DNA from: Bradyrhizobium glycinis
Lineage (GTDB): Bacteria; Pseudomonadota; Alphaproteobacteria; Rhizobiales; Xanthobacteraceae
Assembly: GCF_016031655.1 (NCBI RefSeq)
Contig: NZ_JACCHQ010000001.1
Span: 434,001-498,000, forward strand
Length of the DNA: 64,000 bases
Reading direction: 5' to 3'
How positions within the stretch are numbered: position 1 is the stretch's first letter; each line of letters begins with the position of its first letter. The notes beneath the pieces are model-generated. The model worked only from the letters and a program-made list of their open reading frames with translations, had not been told where the DNA came from and ran no database searches. Positions 42,757-51,685 of this stretch are shown in pieces. A program made the position numbers and the translations under genes.

Positions 42757-44412
42757 ATGGTCGCAATGGAGCCAGCGAACATCACCGACGTGATCGGCGG
42801 TGAGAACGTGACGCCTGCCTGGGAGCGCGCGATGGCGTCCTTTCCGCCGTCTGAGCGCATCCTCTCGACGATGCTCACGCGGCAGGCGGAGCGCTACCAC
42901 GATCGCCTTCTGCTCGTTGCCGGAGAGGCGCGCTGGAGCTTTGCACAGGCGGCGGCGATCGCGGCCGCGTCGGCCCAGGCGCTGGTTGATGCCGGGATCA
43001 AGCCGGGCGATCGGGTCGCGCTGATGTGCTCGAACCGTCCGGAGTTCTTGCAGGTCTATCTCGGCTGTGGGTGGCTAGGGGCGATTGCGGTCCCGATCAA
43101 TACGGCGTTGCGCGGCTTCCAGCTGTCCCACATCTTCCGCAACTCGCGTCCCGCGCTTCTCGTCGTCGAGGCTCAGTTCGTTAGCGCGGTCGAGAGTGTC
43201 GAGGCGGGTGTCGAGCTGCCGCCTCGGACCTGGATCATCGGAGCTGCCGCCGACGCAATTGATGCCAGGCTTTCCGCGGTCTCGCTGCCGCCTCTTGGCG
43301 CCGCAGTCCCGGCGGGCGCCGTGCGTCCCGGTGATACCGTTGCGATCCTCTATACGTCGGGCACCACGGGACCTGCGAAAGGTGTGTGCTGTCCGCAGGC
43401 GCAGCTGTTCTGGTGGGGTATCTATTCGGCGCGGGCGCTCGGAATCCGCGAGGGCGATGTGCTGTTCACGACGCTGCCGCTGTTCCACACCAACGCGCTG
43501 AATGCGTTCTATCAGGCGCTGCTGAACGGATGCACGTACGTGCTCGAGCCGAAATTCTCTGCTTCCGGCTTTTGGGCTGCCGCGCGACAGCACAATGCGA
43601 CGGTCGGCTATCTGCTCGGTGCGATGGCGTCGATGCTCCTGGCGCAGCCGAAGAGCGCAGACGAGTCCATGCATCGTCTTCGTGTCGCGCTTGGCGGCGG
43701 CGTGCCGCCGCAAATCCACGGCCCGTTCCGCGAGCGATTTGGCGTGCCACTGGTCGACGGCTACGGCTCGACCGAGACGAATTTTGTGTTCGCCGGCACG
43801 ATTCCCTCCGATCGGCCGGGGACGATGGGCTATCTGGCCGAAGGCATCGAGGCGCGGATCGTCGACGAGAATGATTCCGCGCTGGCTGACGGAGAGGCCG
43901 GCGAGCTCGTGCTTCGCGCGAGAGAACCCTTTGCGTTCGCGTCCGGCTATTTCGGCATGCCGGAGAAGACAGTGGAGGCCTGGCGAAATCTGTGGTTCCA
44001 CTCAGGCGATCGGGTCGTTCGCGATTCCGACGCGCATTATCGCTTTATCGATCGCATGAAGGATTCCATCCGCAGGCGTGGCGAGAACGTGTCCTCGTGG
44101 GAGGTCGAGCAGGCCATCCAGTCGCATCCCGCGGTCGCTGCCTGCGCGATCTACCCGCTGCCGTCGGAGTTGGGTGAGGACGAAGTTGCTGCTGCAATTC
44201 TGCTGGAACCGGGCCACGTGCTACAGCCCGTCGACATCGTCAGGCATTGCGAAGGGCAGATCGCCTATTTCGCCATTCCGCGCTATGTGCGAATCCTCAG
44301 TCAGATGCCGCTGACGGAGAACGGCAAGGTCAAGAAGGGCGTGCTGCGCGATGCCGGCATCACTACGGATACATGGGATCGCGAAGCGGCCGGAGTGAAG
44401 ATACGACGCTGA
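42757..44412 (+). CDS. AMP-dependent acyl-CoA ligase (aromatic acid type candidate)
   Basis: 551 residues. Motifs: AILYTSGTTGPAKGVCCPQA, VDGYGSTETNFVF, RRRGENVSSWEVEQAI and the catalytic Lys in TENGKVKKGVL. It follows the binding-protein gene by nine bases and ends 12 bases from the convergent MarR gene. Given the anthranilyl/salicylyl-CoA-type hydroxylase encoded just beyond, it could make 2-aminobenzoyl-CoA or salicylyl-CoA. It is a paralogue, not a close copy, of the ligase at 19655. Confidence 0.9.
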   Translation: MVAMEPANITDVIGGENVTPAWERAMASFPPSERILSTMLTRQAERYHDRLLLVAGEARWSFAQAAAIAAASAQALVDAGIKPGDRVALMCSNRPEFLQVYLGCGWLGAIAVPINTALRGFQLSHIFRNSRPALLVVEAQFVSAVESVEAGVELPPRTWIIGAAADAIDARLSAVSLPPLGAAVPAGAVRPGDTVAILYTSGTTGPAKGVCCPQAQLFWWGIYSARALGIREGDVLFTTLPLFHTNALNAFYQALLNGCTYVLEPKFSASGFWAAARQHNATVGYLLGAMASMLLAQPKSADESMHRLRVALGGGVPPQIHGPFRERFGVPLVDGYGSTETNFVFAGTIPSDRPGTMGYLAEGIEARIVDENDSALADGEAGELVLRAREPFAFASGYFGMPEKTVEAWRNLWFHSGDRVVRDSDAHYRFIDRMKDSIRRRGENVSSWEVEQAIQSHPAVAACAIYPLPSELGEDEVAAAILLEPGHVLQPVDIVRHCEGQIAYFAIPRYVRILSQMPLTENGKVKKGVLRDAGITTDTWDREAAGVKIRR

Positions 44413-44424
44413 GGTTGTATTCGC

Positions 44425-45018
44425 TTAAGGTTTTTGCAAGGCGTCCCTGACGGCGGCCTTGAGTTCGTCGAGCTCGCCGATCAATCCATCGAACCGATCT
44501 GCCGGGAAATCCGCCAGCAGCTCGGCAAGCCATGCGCCGTGGCTCTTGGCCATTCGCCTGAAGATCTTGCGACCTTCGACCGTCATACAGACGATCTGCA
44601 CGCGCCGGTCGAGGTTCGACGCCGTGCGGGTGATGTATCCATCTGCGACGAGGCGGTCGACGATTGGCGTGAGGTTCCCGGCCGAGACCATCAGGCGCTT
44701 GGGCAGCTCTCCCAGCACAAGTCCGCTTGGTTCGCGGTCGAGCTGGGCGAGAACGTCGAAGCGGGGCATCGTGAAGTCGAACTCTTCGCGAAACCGGCGC
44801 CGCAACTCGCCTTCGATTAGGGTCGTGCAGGCGAGCAGTCGGAGCCAAAGGCGTGTTTGAGCCCTGTACTCAGCCTCCTGATCCGTCTCATTCCTGGTCG
44901 AAACAGGCGTGGACTCCTTCGCGAGTGCCAATCGAATCTCCCGGGCTTCGTGGCTTGTGAAAGCTGGCGCAGCTCTCGTGAACATTGGCAAGATAGTTCG
45001 TGCCAAAAGTAAATTCAA
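44425..45018 (-). CDS. MarR-family regulator 3
   Basis: 197 residues, with a long N-terminal tail before the usual start LWLRLLACTTLIEGELRRRF. The winged helix is FTMPRFDVLAQLDREPSGLV, LGELPKRLMVSAGNLTPIVD and TASNLDRRVQIVCMTVEG. A later start is possible. It is divergent from the hydroxylase gene at 45214 with a palindrome between them, the usual set-up for a ligand-released repressor, perhaps answering to an aromatic acid or its CoA ester. Confidence 0.9.
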   Translation of the reverse strand: MNLLLARTILPMFTRAAPAFTSHEAREIRLALAKESTPVSTRNETDQEAEYRAQTRLWLRLLACTTLIEGELRRRFREEFDFTMPRFDVLAQLDREPSGLVLGELPKRLMVSAGNLTPIVDRLVADGYITRTASNLDRRVQIVCMTVEGRKIFRRMAKSHGAWLAELLADFPADRFDGLIGELDELKAAVRDALQKP

Positions 45019-45154
45019 GGCTGGGTCCGAGGGATCCGGAACCGGCGCCGCCGTCTGTCCGATTTACACTGAATTTCAGGACTGGTGCCGCGCTGAGGGG
45101 CATGCCCTCCGGGGCTTTGCAGAACCGCCTTGACAAGGCACGCGTCGAGGAAAT

Positions 45155-45170
45155 ATTTTATACTTAAAAT
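45155..45170. promoter_or_regulatory. Candidate MarR-type operator upstream of the CoA-dependent hydroxylase
   Basis: ATTTTATACTTAAAAT has perfect six-base arms (ATTTTA/TAAAAT) around TACT, in an AT-rich patch 44 bases before the hydroxylase start and in the gap shared with the divergent marR gene. Confidence 0.5.
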
Positions 45171-45213
45171 GATTTGGGTGAGAGCTCGGCGCGACGCGCG
45201 AAAGCGAGGGATC

Positions 45214-47532
45214 ATGCGCATAGTCTGTATCGGCGGCGGGCCGGCCGGCCTCTATCTGGGCCTCCTGATGAAGCGTCGACATCCAGAAGATGTCATCACG
45301 GTCGTCGAGCGCAACAAGCCCTACGATACGTTTGGCTGGGGGGTGGTGTTCTCCGATGCCATGATGTCTGCGATGCGCCTTGCCGACCCCGAGAGCGCGG
45401 CCGAGATCGAGAACGCCTTCAATCACTGGGACGACATCGAGCTGGTCTTCAAGGGGACGCGCCAGCGCACGACCGGTCACGGCTTCATCGGCATTGGTCG
45501 CAAGCATCTGCTCAACATTCTCCAGAGGCGCTGCGAGGCTCTGGGTGTCGAGCTCGCGTTCGAGCGTGAGGTGGAGTCCGATCTCGAATTCCCCGACGCC
45601 GACCTGATCGTCGCCTGCGACGGTGTCAACTCCAGGATTCGCGCCCGCCATGCCGAACAGTTCCAGCCGGACATGGTGATCCGGCCGAACCGCTACATCT
45701 GGCTCGGCACCAAGAAAGCGTTCGACGCCTTCACGTTCGATTTCCAGAGGACCGAGCACGGCTGGTTCCAGGCACATATCTACAAGTTCGATGCGGAGAC
45801 CTCGACCTTCATCGTCGAGACCACGGAAGAAGCCTACAATGCTCACGGGCTGGGCGAGCTCGATCAGCTGGGGTCGATCGATTTCTGCGAAAAGATCTTT
45901 GCCGAGACGCTCGACGGTGCGAAGCTTTTGACCAATGCCCGCCATCTGCGCGGCTCGGCCTGGCTCAATTTCAGCCGTCTGATCTGCGGCAAATGGAGCG
46001 TGTTCAACGGACGCTCCCATGTCGTGCTGATGGGAGACGCCGCGCACACCGCGCATTTCGCCATCGGGTCGGGCACCAAGCTCGCGCTCGACGACGCCAT
46101 CGAGCTCGCCAACCAGTTCGATCGCCATGGTCACGGTCGAGACGGCATCCCGACCGTGCTGGAGGCCTACGAGGAAGTGCGCCGCGTCGACGTGGCGCGC
46201 ATCCAGAACGCCGCGCGTAATGCCATGGAATGGTTCGAGGTGGTCGGCCGGCGCTATGCTGATACGCTCGAGCCGCCGCAATTCTTCTATTCGATGCTGA
46301 CGCGTTCGCAGCGCATCAGCCATGAAAACCTGCGCCTGCGCGACCGTACCTGGTTGGAAGGATTCGAGCGATGGTTTGCCGCGCGCTCGGGCATCGCCGT
46401 CGAGGACGGCGAACGGGTACCGCCGCCGATGCTGACGCCGCACCGCGTGCGCGGCCTCACGCTGGCCAACCGCATCATGGTCTCGCCGATGGCGATGTAT
46501 TCGGCGAAGGACGGGCTCATCAACGATTTCCACATCGCCCACCTCGGAGCGCGCGCGATGGGTGGCGCCGCGTTGATCTTTGCCGAGATGACTTGCGTCT
46601 CACCGGACGCCAGGATCACGCCGGGCTGTCTCGGGCTCTGGAACGATGAGCAAGCGGCGCAATGGCGCCGGCTGGTCGATCTGATCCATAGCCTCGGACA
46701 CGCCAAGGTGGGCATCCAGCTCGGCCATGCCGGGCGGAAGGGATCGACCCGGCTCGCTTGGGAGGGGATTGACCAGCCGCTGGCTTCAGGCAATTGGCCG
46801 CTGATCTCGGCTTCCGCGCTGCCCTATCTGCCGCACAGCCAGGTGCCGCGGCAAATGAACCGCAGCGACATGGACCGCGTCCGCGACGATTTCGTCGCCG
46901 CAACGCGCCGTGCTGCCGACGCCGGTGTCGATTGGCTCGAGCTTCATTGCGCCCATGGCTATTTGCTGTCGAGCTTCCTCTCGCCGCTGACCAACCGGCG
47001 GACTGACGAATATGGCGGTAACCACGAAAATCGTGCGCGCTTTCCGCTGGAGGTGTTCAGGGCGACGCGCGCGGCGTGGCCATCAGATCGGCCGATGTCG
47101 GTGCGGCTGTCCTGCCATGACTGGACCGAAGGCAGCAACACGCCGGCGGACGCTGCGATCTTCGCTGTGATGTTCAAGGAGGCGGGAGCAGACGTGATCG
47201 ATTGCTCCTCGGGACAGGTCTGGAAGGAGGAACGACCGATCTACGGCCGCCTGTTCCAGACGCCATTCGCGGATCTGATCCGCAACGAAGTCGGCATCGA
47301 GACGATTGCAGTCGGCGCGATCTCCGAGGCCGATCACGCCAACTCAATTCTCGCGGCCGGCCGCGCGGACCTCTGCGCGATTGCGCGGCCGCATCTCGCC
47401 GACCCGGCCTGGACGCTGCACGAAGCCGCGCGCATCGGCATCACGGCGGTCAACTGGCCGAAGCAATATCTGTCCGCCAAGGGACAATACGAAACCAATC
47501 TGGCGCGCGCCGCTGCTGTGGCCGCGCAGTGA
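45214..47532 (+). CDS. Bifunctional 2-aminobenzoyl-CoA / salicylyl-CoA monooxygenase-reductase
   Basis: 772 residues from ATG 45214. Residues 1 to about 390 are an FAD monooxygenase ([37 protein letters not shown]). From about 405 follows an old-yellow-enzyme-like FMN domain ([42 protein letters not shown]). This two-part layout is that of 2-aminobenzoyl-CoA monooxygenase/reductase from Azoarcus and of salicylyl-CoA 5-hydroxylases. The first gives a dearomatised amino-oxo-cyclohexene-CoA, the second gentisyl-CoA. Sequence alone does not settle which. It is divergent from marR and followed by an acyl-CoA dehydrogenase and RidA gene. Confidence 0.9.
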   Translation: MRIVCIGGGPAGLYLGLLMKRRHPEDVITVVERNKPYDTFGWGVVFSDAMMSAMRLADPESAAEIENAFNHWDDIELVFKGTRQRTTGHGFIGIGRKHLLNILQRRCEALGVELAFEREVESDLEFPDADLIVACDGVNSRIRARHAEQFQPDMVIRPNRYIWLGTKKAFDAFTFDFQRTEHGWFQAHIYKFDAETSTFIVETTEEAYNAHGLGELDQLGSIDFCEKIFAETLDGAKLLTNARHLRGSAWLNFSRLICGKWSVFNGRSHVVLMGDAAHTAHFAIGSGTKLALDDAIELANQFDRHGHGRDGIPTVLEAYEEVRRVDVARIQNAARNAMEWFEVVGRRYADTLEPPQFFYSMLTRSQRISHENLRLRDRTWLEGFERWFAARSGIAVEDGERVPPPMLTPHRVRGLTLANRIMVSPMAMYSAKDGLINDFHIAHLGARAMGGAALIFAEMTCVSPDARITPGCLGLWNDEQAAQWRRLVDLIHSLGHAKVGIQLGHAGRKGSTRLAWEGIDQPLASGNWPLISASALPYLPHSQVPRQMNRSDMDRVRDDFVAATRRAADAGVDWLELHCAHGYLLSSFLSPLTNRRTDEYGGNHENRARFPLEVFRATRAAWPSDRPMSVRLSCHDWTEGSNTPADAAIFAVMFKEAGADVIDCSSGQVWKEERPIYGRLFQTPFADLIRNEVGIETIAVGAISEADHANSILAAGRADLCAIARPHLADPAWTLHEAARIGITAVNWPKQYLSAKGQYETNLARAAAVAAQ

Positions 47533-47548
47533 GCGGAGGAGGGATCGG

Positions 47549-48727
47549 ATGAACTCGGTGGTAAAGATGATCCGGCGCGAATGGCTGGACTGGCCGTTCT
47601 TCGAGCCCCGCCATCATGCGATCGGCGAGGCGCTCGACCGCTTCGTGCAGTCGGGAGCCCTCGACAAGATCGATCACAATGATGTGGATGGTGCCTGTCG
47701 CAAGCTTGTGCGCGCGATGGGTGAGGCGGGGTTGCTCGATTGCGCGGTCGCAGCGCCCGATGGCGATGCGACGTCGATCGATTCCCGCTCGATCTGCCTG
47801 TCGCGCGAGTCGCTTGCCTATGCCGACGGCCTCGCCGATTTCGCTTTCGCTATGCAGGGGCTCGGCTCCGGAGCGATTGCACTAGGTGGCTCGGCGGAGC
47901 TGCGCAAGGCCGTGCTGCCGAAAGTGCGTTCCGGCGAATGGCTCGCAGCCTTCGCGCTGTCCGAGAAGGAGGCGGGATCGGACGTCGCGGCGATGTCCTG
48001 CACGGCGCGGGCCGACGGCGACAACTACGTCATCGACGGCGAGAAGACCTGGATCTCGAACGGCGGCATTGCCGACGTCTATACGCTGTTTGCGCGAACG
48101 GGCGAGGCGCCGGGCGCCCGCGGCATTTCGGCCTTCGTCGTCTTTCCGGATGATCCCGGCTTTAGCATCGCCGAGCGCATCGACGTCATCGCGCCGCACC
48201 CGCTAGCGACGTTGCGCTTCACCAATTGCCGGGTTTCCGCGAGCCGTCGGCTCGGCGCGCCCGGCGGCGGGTTCAAGCTTGCGATGCAGACGCTGGATAT
48301 TTTCCGCGCATCGGTCGCCGCCGCAGCCCTCGGCTTTGCCCGTCGCGCGCTCGACGAGGCATTGTCGCATGCGCGCAGCCGAAACATGTTCGGTGCGACG
48401 CTGGGGGATCTTCAACTGACACAAGCCGCGCTCGGCGACATGGCGACCGACACCGACGCCGCGGCGCTGCTGACCTACCGCGCGGCCTGGCGCCGCGATG
48501 TGCAGAAGCTTCAGACGACGCGCGAAGCTGCCATGGCGAAGCTGACCGCCACCGAGACCGCGCAGCGCGTCATCGACCGTGCCGTCCAGATGTTCGGCGG
48601 CCGCGGCGTGCGCAAGGGAGAGGTCGTCGAAAGTCTCTACCGCGAAATCCGTGCGCTGCGCATCTACGAGGGCGCGACCGAGGTCCAGAAATTGATTGTC
48701 GCCCGCGAGTTGTTGAAGCCGCGCTGA
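47549..48727 (+). CDS. Acyl-CoA dehydrogenase of the hydroxylase operon
   Basis: 392 residues from ATG 47549 (GGAGGAGGG upstream); the open frame before it lies inside the hydroxylase gene. Motifs: [57 protein letters not shown], and [16 protein letters not shown] with Glu374 as probable base. It would oxidise an alicyclic or acyclic CoA ester formed after ring reduction or opening. It lies 16 bases after the hydroxylase gene. Confidence 0.92.
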   Translation: MNSVVKMIRREWLDWPFFEPRHHAIGEALDRFVQSGALDKIDHNDVDGACRKLVRAMGEAGLLDCAVAAPDGDATSIDSRSICLSRESLAYADGLADFAFAMQGLGSGAIALGGSAELRKAVLPKVRSGEWLAAFALSEKEAGSDVAAMSCTARADGDNYVIDGEKTWISNGGIADVYTLFARTGEAPGARGISAFVVFPDDPGFSIAERIDVIAPHPLATLRFTNCRVSASRRLGAPGGGFKLAMQTLDIFRASVAAAALGFARRALDEALSHARSRNMFGATLGDLQLTQAALGDMATDTDAAALLTYRAAWRRDVQKLQTTREAAMAKLTATETAQRVIDRAVQMFGGRGVRKGEVVESLYREIRALRIYEGATEVQKLIVARELLKPR

Positions 48728-48745
48728 AGGGATTGAGAACTAGGC

Positions 48746-49177
48746 ATGAATACGAGCAGAAAGCCGGAAGTCCCCGCGACGCGTGGTCTGCAACTGCTTC
48801 AGCCCAGCGGCTGGCCGCAGCCGAAGGGGTATGCGAACGGCGTCATGGCTGAAGGACGACTCATCGTGACGGGTGGTGTGGTCGGTTGGGACGTCGCCGG
48901 GCGATTTGCCGACGGACTCGTTGCGCAGGTCCGCCAGACGCTCGAAAACATCGTCGCGATCCTGGCAGAGGGTGGCGCGCGGCCGGACCATCTCGTGCGC
49001 CTGACCTGGTACGTCGTGGACATGGACGAATATGTGTCGAACCTGAAAGCGCTCGGCAAAGTCTATCGCGAGGTCATTGGCACCCATTACCCCAGCATGG
49101 CGCTGGTGCAGATCGTGCGTCTCGTCGAGCCATCCTCGCGTATCGAGATCGAAGCGACGGCCGTCGTCCCGCGCTGA
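48746..49177 (+). CDS. RidA (YjgF/YER057c/UK114) family protein
   Basis: 143 residues. The end IVRLVEPSSRIEIEATAVVP contains the Arg that positions the imine carboxylate in RidA enzymes. Family members hydrolyse enamines and imines to ketones and ammonia. Following a possible 2-aminobenzoyl-CoA reductase-type enzyme, whose product is an enamine, it would be a natural deaminase for that pathway. It lies 18 bases after the acyl-CoA dehydrogenase gene and is the last gene before the dusA fragment. Confidence 0.85.
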   Translation: MNTSRKPEVPATRGLQLLQPSGWPQPKGYANGVMAEGRLIVTGGVVGWDVAGRFADGLVAQVRQTLENIVAILAEGGARPDHLVRLTWYVVDMDEYVSNLKALGKVYREVIGTHYPSMALVQIVRLVEPSSRIEIEATAVVPR

Positions 49178-49328
49178 CGAAGGCGTCGGCCGCAGGCCCG
49201 CGGCGAGACTGACGCACGTTTTTTCGGCGCTCTATCAATTCGGCTCGACGGCGTGATGTACTGACCCCAGAGGCGATAGCTCGTTCTGGTAGTGGGCGCC
49301 TGCGATCACGCGCGCCACCCTGCTGCTA

Positions 49329-49350
49329 TACTATTTTCGCGGAAATAGTA
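49329..49350. promoter_or_regulatory. Perfect inverted repeat before the dusA fragment
   Basis: TACTATTT and AAATAGTA frame TCGCGG. It lies 11 bases before the ATG of the dusA fragment and could be the original regulatory site of dusA on this chromosome. Confidence 0.45.
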
Positions 49351-49360
49351 ACGGGAGCGA

Positions 49361-49462
49361 ATGCAAAGAAGACATGGTAAAAGCTTGAAATCGCAAGACT
49401 ATCGCTTTTCTGTGGCTCCGATGATGGACTGGAACGAGAGTTCAATATTTTCAGGTGGTTAA
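49361..49462 (+). pseudogene. Truncated 5' fragment of dusA
   Basis: ATG 49361 has GGGAG four bases upstream and opens a frame of 33 codons. Residues 15-24 read RFSVAPMMDW, the hallmark N-terminus of tRNA-dihydrouridine synthase A, then the frame leaves the family (NESSIFSGG) and stops. The intact protein at 61029 has KFSCAPMMDW at residues 7-16. So a second dusA 5' end lies 11.7 kb upstream of the real gene, in the same orientation. This is what remains when an element integrates near the 5' end of dusA and brings its own replacement 5' end. Confidence 0.75.
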
Positions 49463-49470
49463 GAGACGGC

Positions 49471-49489
49471 GTGTGCACGACGTGTGCAC
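49471..49489. repeat. GTGTGCAC repeats at the left end of the island (two copies, 11 bases apart)
   Basis: GTGTGCAC occurs at 49471-49478 and 49482-49489, just after the dusA fragment. The same octamer occurs three times at the right end, with one pair at the same 11-base offset. This suits integrase arm-type sites; inference. Confidence 0.5.
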
Positions 49490-50060
49490 CGGGAGATCAA
49501 GAAAAATCTCGTCACAGCCAATGTGAGCAGACCTCGTGAGATGAGATTGGGCTGCCTCGGGTCAGCGGAAAGAGCACGTCCATTGTTTCCGAGGGCAGCG
49601 AGATAGGTGAGTGCTGACGATCAGCATCAGTTGGCGGAAACATGAGGCGCCACCCTCTCATCCCGCTCCGTGCAGCCCCGCTGGTCGAACTTGCTGCGCC
49701 CATTGCTTGAGTTCGATTGGGTTAGCTGCGCTTTGGCGAGGTCGTTTCTGGGGCGAAACAGGTGTGGTCCGCGGCGACAGCAGGTTTCGGCCGATGAGGA
49801 GACCGCTCACGCTCTTGATCGCTTTGTTGAACGTTCAGTAAAGCCATTTGCTAAACATGCTTGGCGATGGCCAACTTCTGGCTCGCCGGTTATCCGGGCA
49901 GCTGGATTGCTCCGCGGCGTCAGATCGGCAATCGAAGCTTCCGACAAAAGCCAGGCATTTTGCTGCGCTGCGAACATCCCGCTTGCGCGCGCGAACGTCG
50001 CGAATCTTTTCGCCAGGCTAACGACAAGCCGGCTTGACGGCTTCCAAAATTTAGTAATAC

Positions 50061-50085
50061 GTTTAGTTCTACAAAAAACCTAAAC
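50061..50085. promoter_or_regulatory. Inverted repeat in the leader of the island operon
   Basis: GTTTAG (50061-50066) and CTAAAC (50080-50085) face each other across 13 bases in an AT-rich stretch. A direct TTTAGT repeat starts at 50050 and 50062. It lies about 170 bases before the binding-protein start and may be the operator/promoter zone of the island operon. Confidence 0.4.
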
Positions 50086-50258
50086 ATCACGCATCGAGCC
50101 GATGTGTGGGAGGAGCCCAAGCCCTTCCGGACCCGTTTCCGGAAATGGTCAGTCTCGTTCTCCACTCATCGCTCCTCAAACTCGGTTTCAGGATCTTGGC
50201 GTCTTTCCGGCAGGGAGCGCCGAGCGGGTTAGATGCTTCAACGAGAGAGGAAACGGAT

Positions 50259-51617
50259 ATGCGGACATTCAATTGGCTAAGAAGCTCGACGGCAACCACG
50301 GTCCTCGGGACGGCGCTGCTGGGGATATTTGGCGGAGGCGAAGCCGCAGCTCAGGGGAAGCAGCTCACGCTGTGCTGGGCGGCATGGGATCCGGCCAATG
50401 CGCTGGTCGAGCTCGGCAAGGACTTTACCAAGCAATCCGGCATTGAGATGAAATACGAGTTCGTCCCGTGGACGAGCTATGCCGATCGCTTCCTCAACGA
50501 GCTCAACTCCCACGGCAAGCTCTGCGACCTGATCATCGGCGATAGCCAGTGGATCGGTGGCGCCGCCGAGAACAAGTGGTACGTCAAGCTCAACGATTTC
50601 TTCGACAAGGAGAAGATATCGATGGACGACTTCGTCCCGGCGACGGTCGTCGGCTACTCGCAGTGGCCGAAGAACTCGCCGAACTATTGGGCGCTGCCAG
50701 CTATGGCCGATGCGGTAGGCTGGGCTTATCGCAAGGACTGGTTCTCGCGGCCCGAAATTCAATCCGCGTTCAAGGCCAAGTATGGCCGCGACCTGGCGCC
50801 GCCGAAGACCTATGACGAGCTGAAGCAGGTTGCTGAGTTCTTCCAGGGCCGCGAGATCGACGGCAAGAAGGTCTACGGTGCCTACATCTTCACCGAGCGC
50901 GGCTCCGAAGGCATCACCATGGGCGTGACCAACGTGCTCTACAATTACGGCTTCAGCTACGACAATCCCAAGAAGCCGTACCAGATGCAGAGCGTCGTCA
51001 ATTCATCGGAAGCGGCCAAGGGGCTCGAGTTCTACAAGGAGCTCTACAAGTGCTGCACCGCGCCGGGCATGACCAATGCCTACATGCAGGAGGGGCTGGA
51101 CGCCTTCAAGTCCGGGCAGGTGGCGATGCAGATGAACTGGTTCGCCTTCTTCCCCGGCCTGTACAAGGATCCGAATGTCGGTGGCGACAAGATCGGTTTC
51201 TTCGTCAACCCGGCCGGTCCGAACGGACACTTCACCCAGCTCGGAGGACAGGGCATCTCGGTGGTGGCGACCTCCGACCGCAAGGACGACGCGCTCGCCT
51301 ACATCAAGTGGTTCGCGCAGCCTGCCGTGCAGCAGAAATGGTGGCAGCTCGGTGGCTATTCGGCCCTGAAGGCGGTGGTCGATGCGCCCGACTTCCCGAA
51401 GAGCGCGGCATTCGCACCACAATTCCTGGAGTCGATGGGCATCGTCAAGGACTTCTGGGCCGAGCCGTCCTACGCGCAACTGCTGCTCGACATGCAGAAG
51501 CGGGTGCATGACTACGTCGTTGCCGACAAGGGCACGGCGCAGCAGGCGCTCGATCTCTTGGTCAAGGACTGGACCAAGGTCTTCAAGGAGCAGGGCAAGC
51601 AGGTCGCGTCGCAATAG
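50259..51617 (+). CDS. Carbohydrate ABC transporter substrate-binding protein (family 1)
   Basis: 452 residues from ATG 50259, preceded by GAGAGAGGAAACGG; the upstream open frame has no family match. Signal peptide about residues 1-31 (STATTVLGTALLGIFGG, cleavage near AAAQ). Mature part follows family 1 proteins: KQLTLCWAAWDPANALVELG, YEFVPWTSYADRFLNELNS, IIGDSQWIGGAAE, MQMNWFAFFPGLY. It is shorter than rhizobial GlpV (about 570), so glycerol is not assured. First gene of the island operon; the ligand may be a polyol or triose given the Dha kinase genes. Confidence 0.92.
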   Translation: MRTFNWLRSSTATTVLGTALLGIFGGGEAAAQGKQLTLCWAAWDPANALVELGKDFTKQSGIEMKYEFVPWTSYADRFLNELNSHGKLCDLIIGDSQWIGGAAENKWYVKLNDFFDKEKISMDDFVPATVVGYSQWPKNSPNYWALPAMADAVGWAYRKDWFSRPEIQSAFKAKYGRDLAPPKTYDELKQVAEFFQGREIDGKKVYGAYIFTERGSEGITMGVTNVLYNYGFSYDNPKKPYQMQSVVNSSEAAKGLEFYKELYKCCTAPGMTNAYMQEGLDAFKSGQVAMQMNWFAFFPGLYKDPNVGGDKIGFFVNPAGPNGHFTQLGGQGISVVATSDRKDDALAYIKWFAQPAVQQKWWQLGGYSALKAVVDAPDFPKSAAFAPQFLESMGIVKDFWAEPSYAQLLLDMQKRVHDYVVADKGTAQQALDLLVKDWTKVFKEQGKQVASQ

Positions 51618-51685
51618 GCGCGGCGCTCGCATCAACTGAACCGGTTTCCCCGGGTGTATCCCGGGGAAGCCGAACCAGCCAGCCG

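Larger units (their letters stand above)
49178..50258. other. Long intergenic region holding the dusA fragment and the left end of the island
   Basis: About 1,080 bases. From left: an inverted repeat (49329-49350), a 33-codon dusA fragment (49361-49462), two GTGTGCAC repeats (49471-49489), then roughly 550 bases in which I see no gene, and finally the leader of the ABC operon with an inverted repeat at 50061-50085. No frame in 49500-50050 resembles an integrase or transposase. Confidence 0.7.

Noticed and set aside
49512..50083. Short open frames on both strands between the dusA fragment and the binding-protein gene, checked as decayed integrase or transposase
   Set aside because: None shows the tyrosine-recombinase R-H-R-Y pattern, serine-recombinase or DDE features, and none has a convincing ribosome site.
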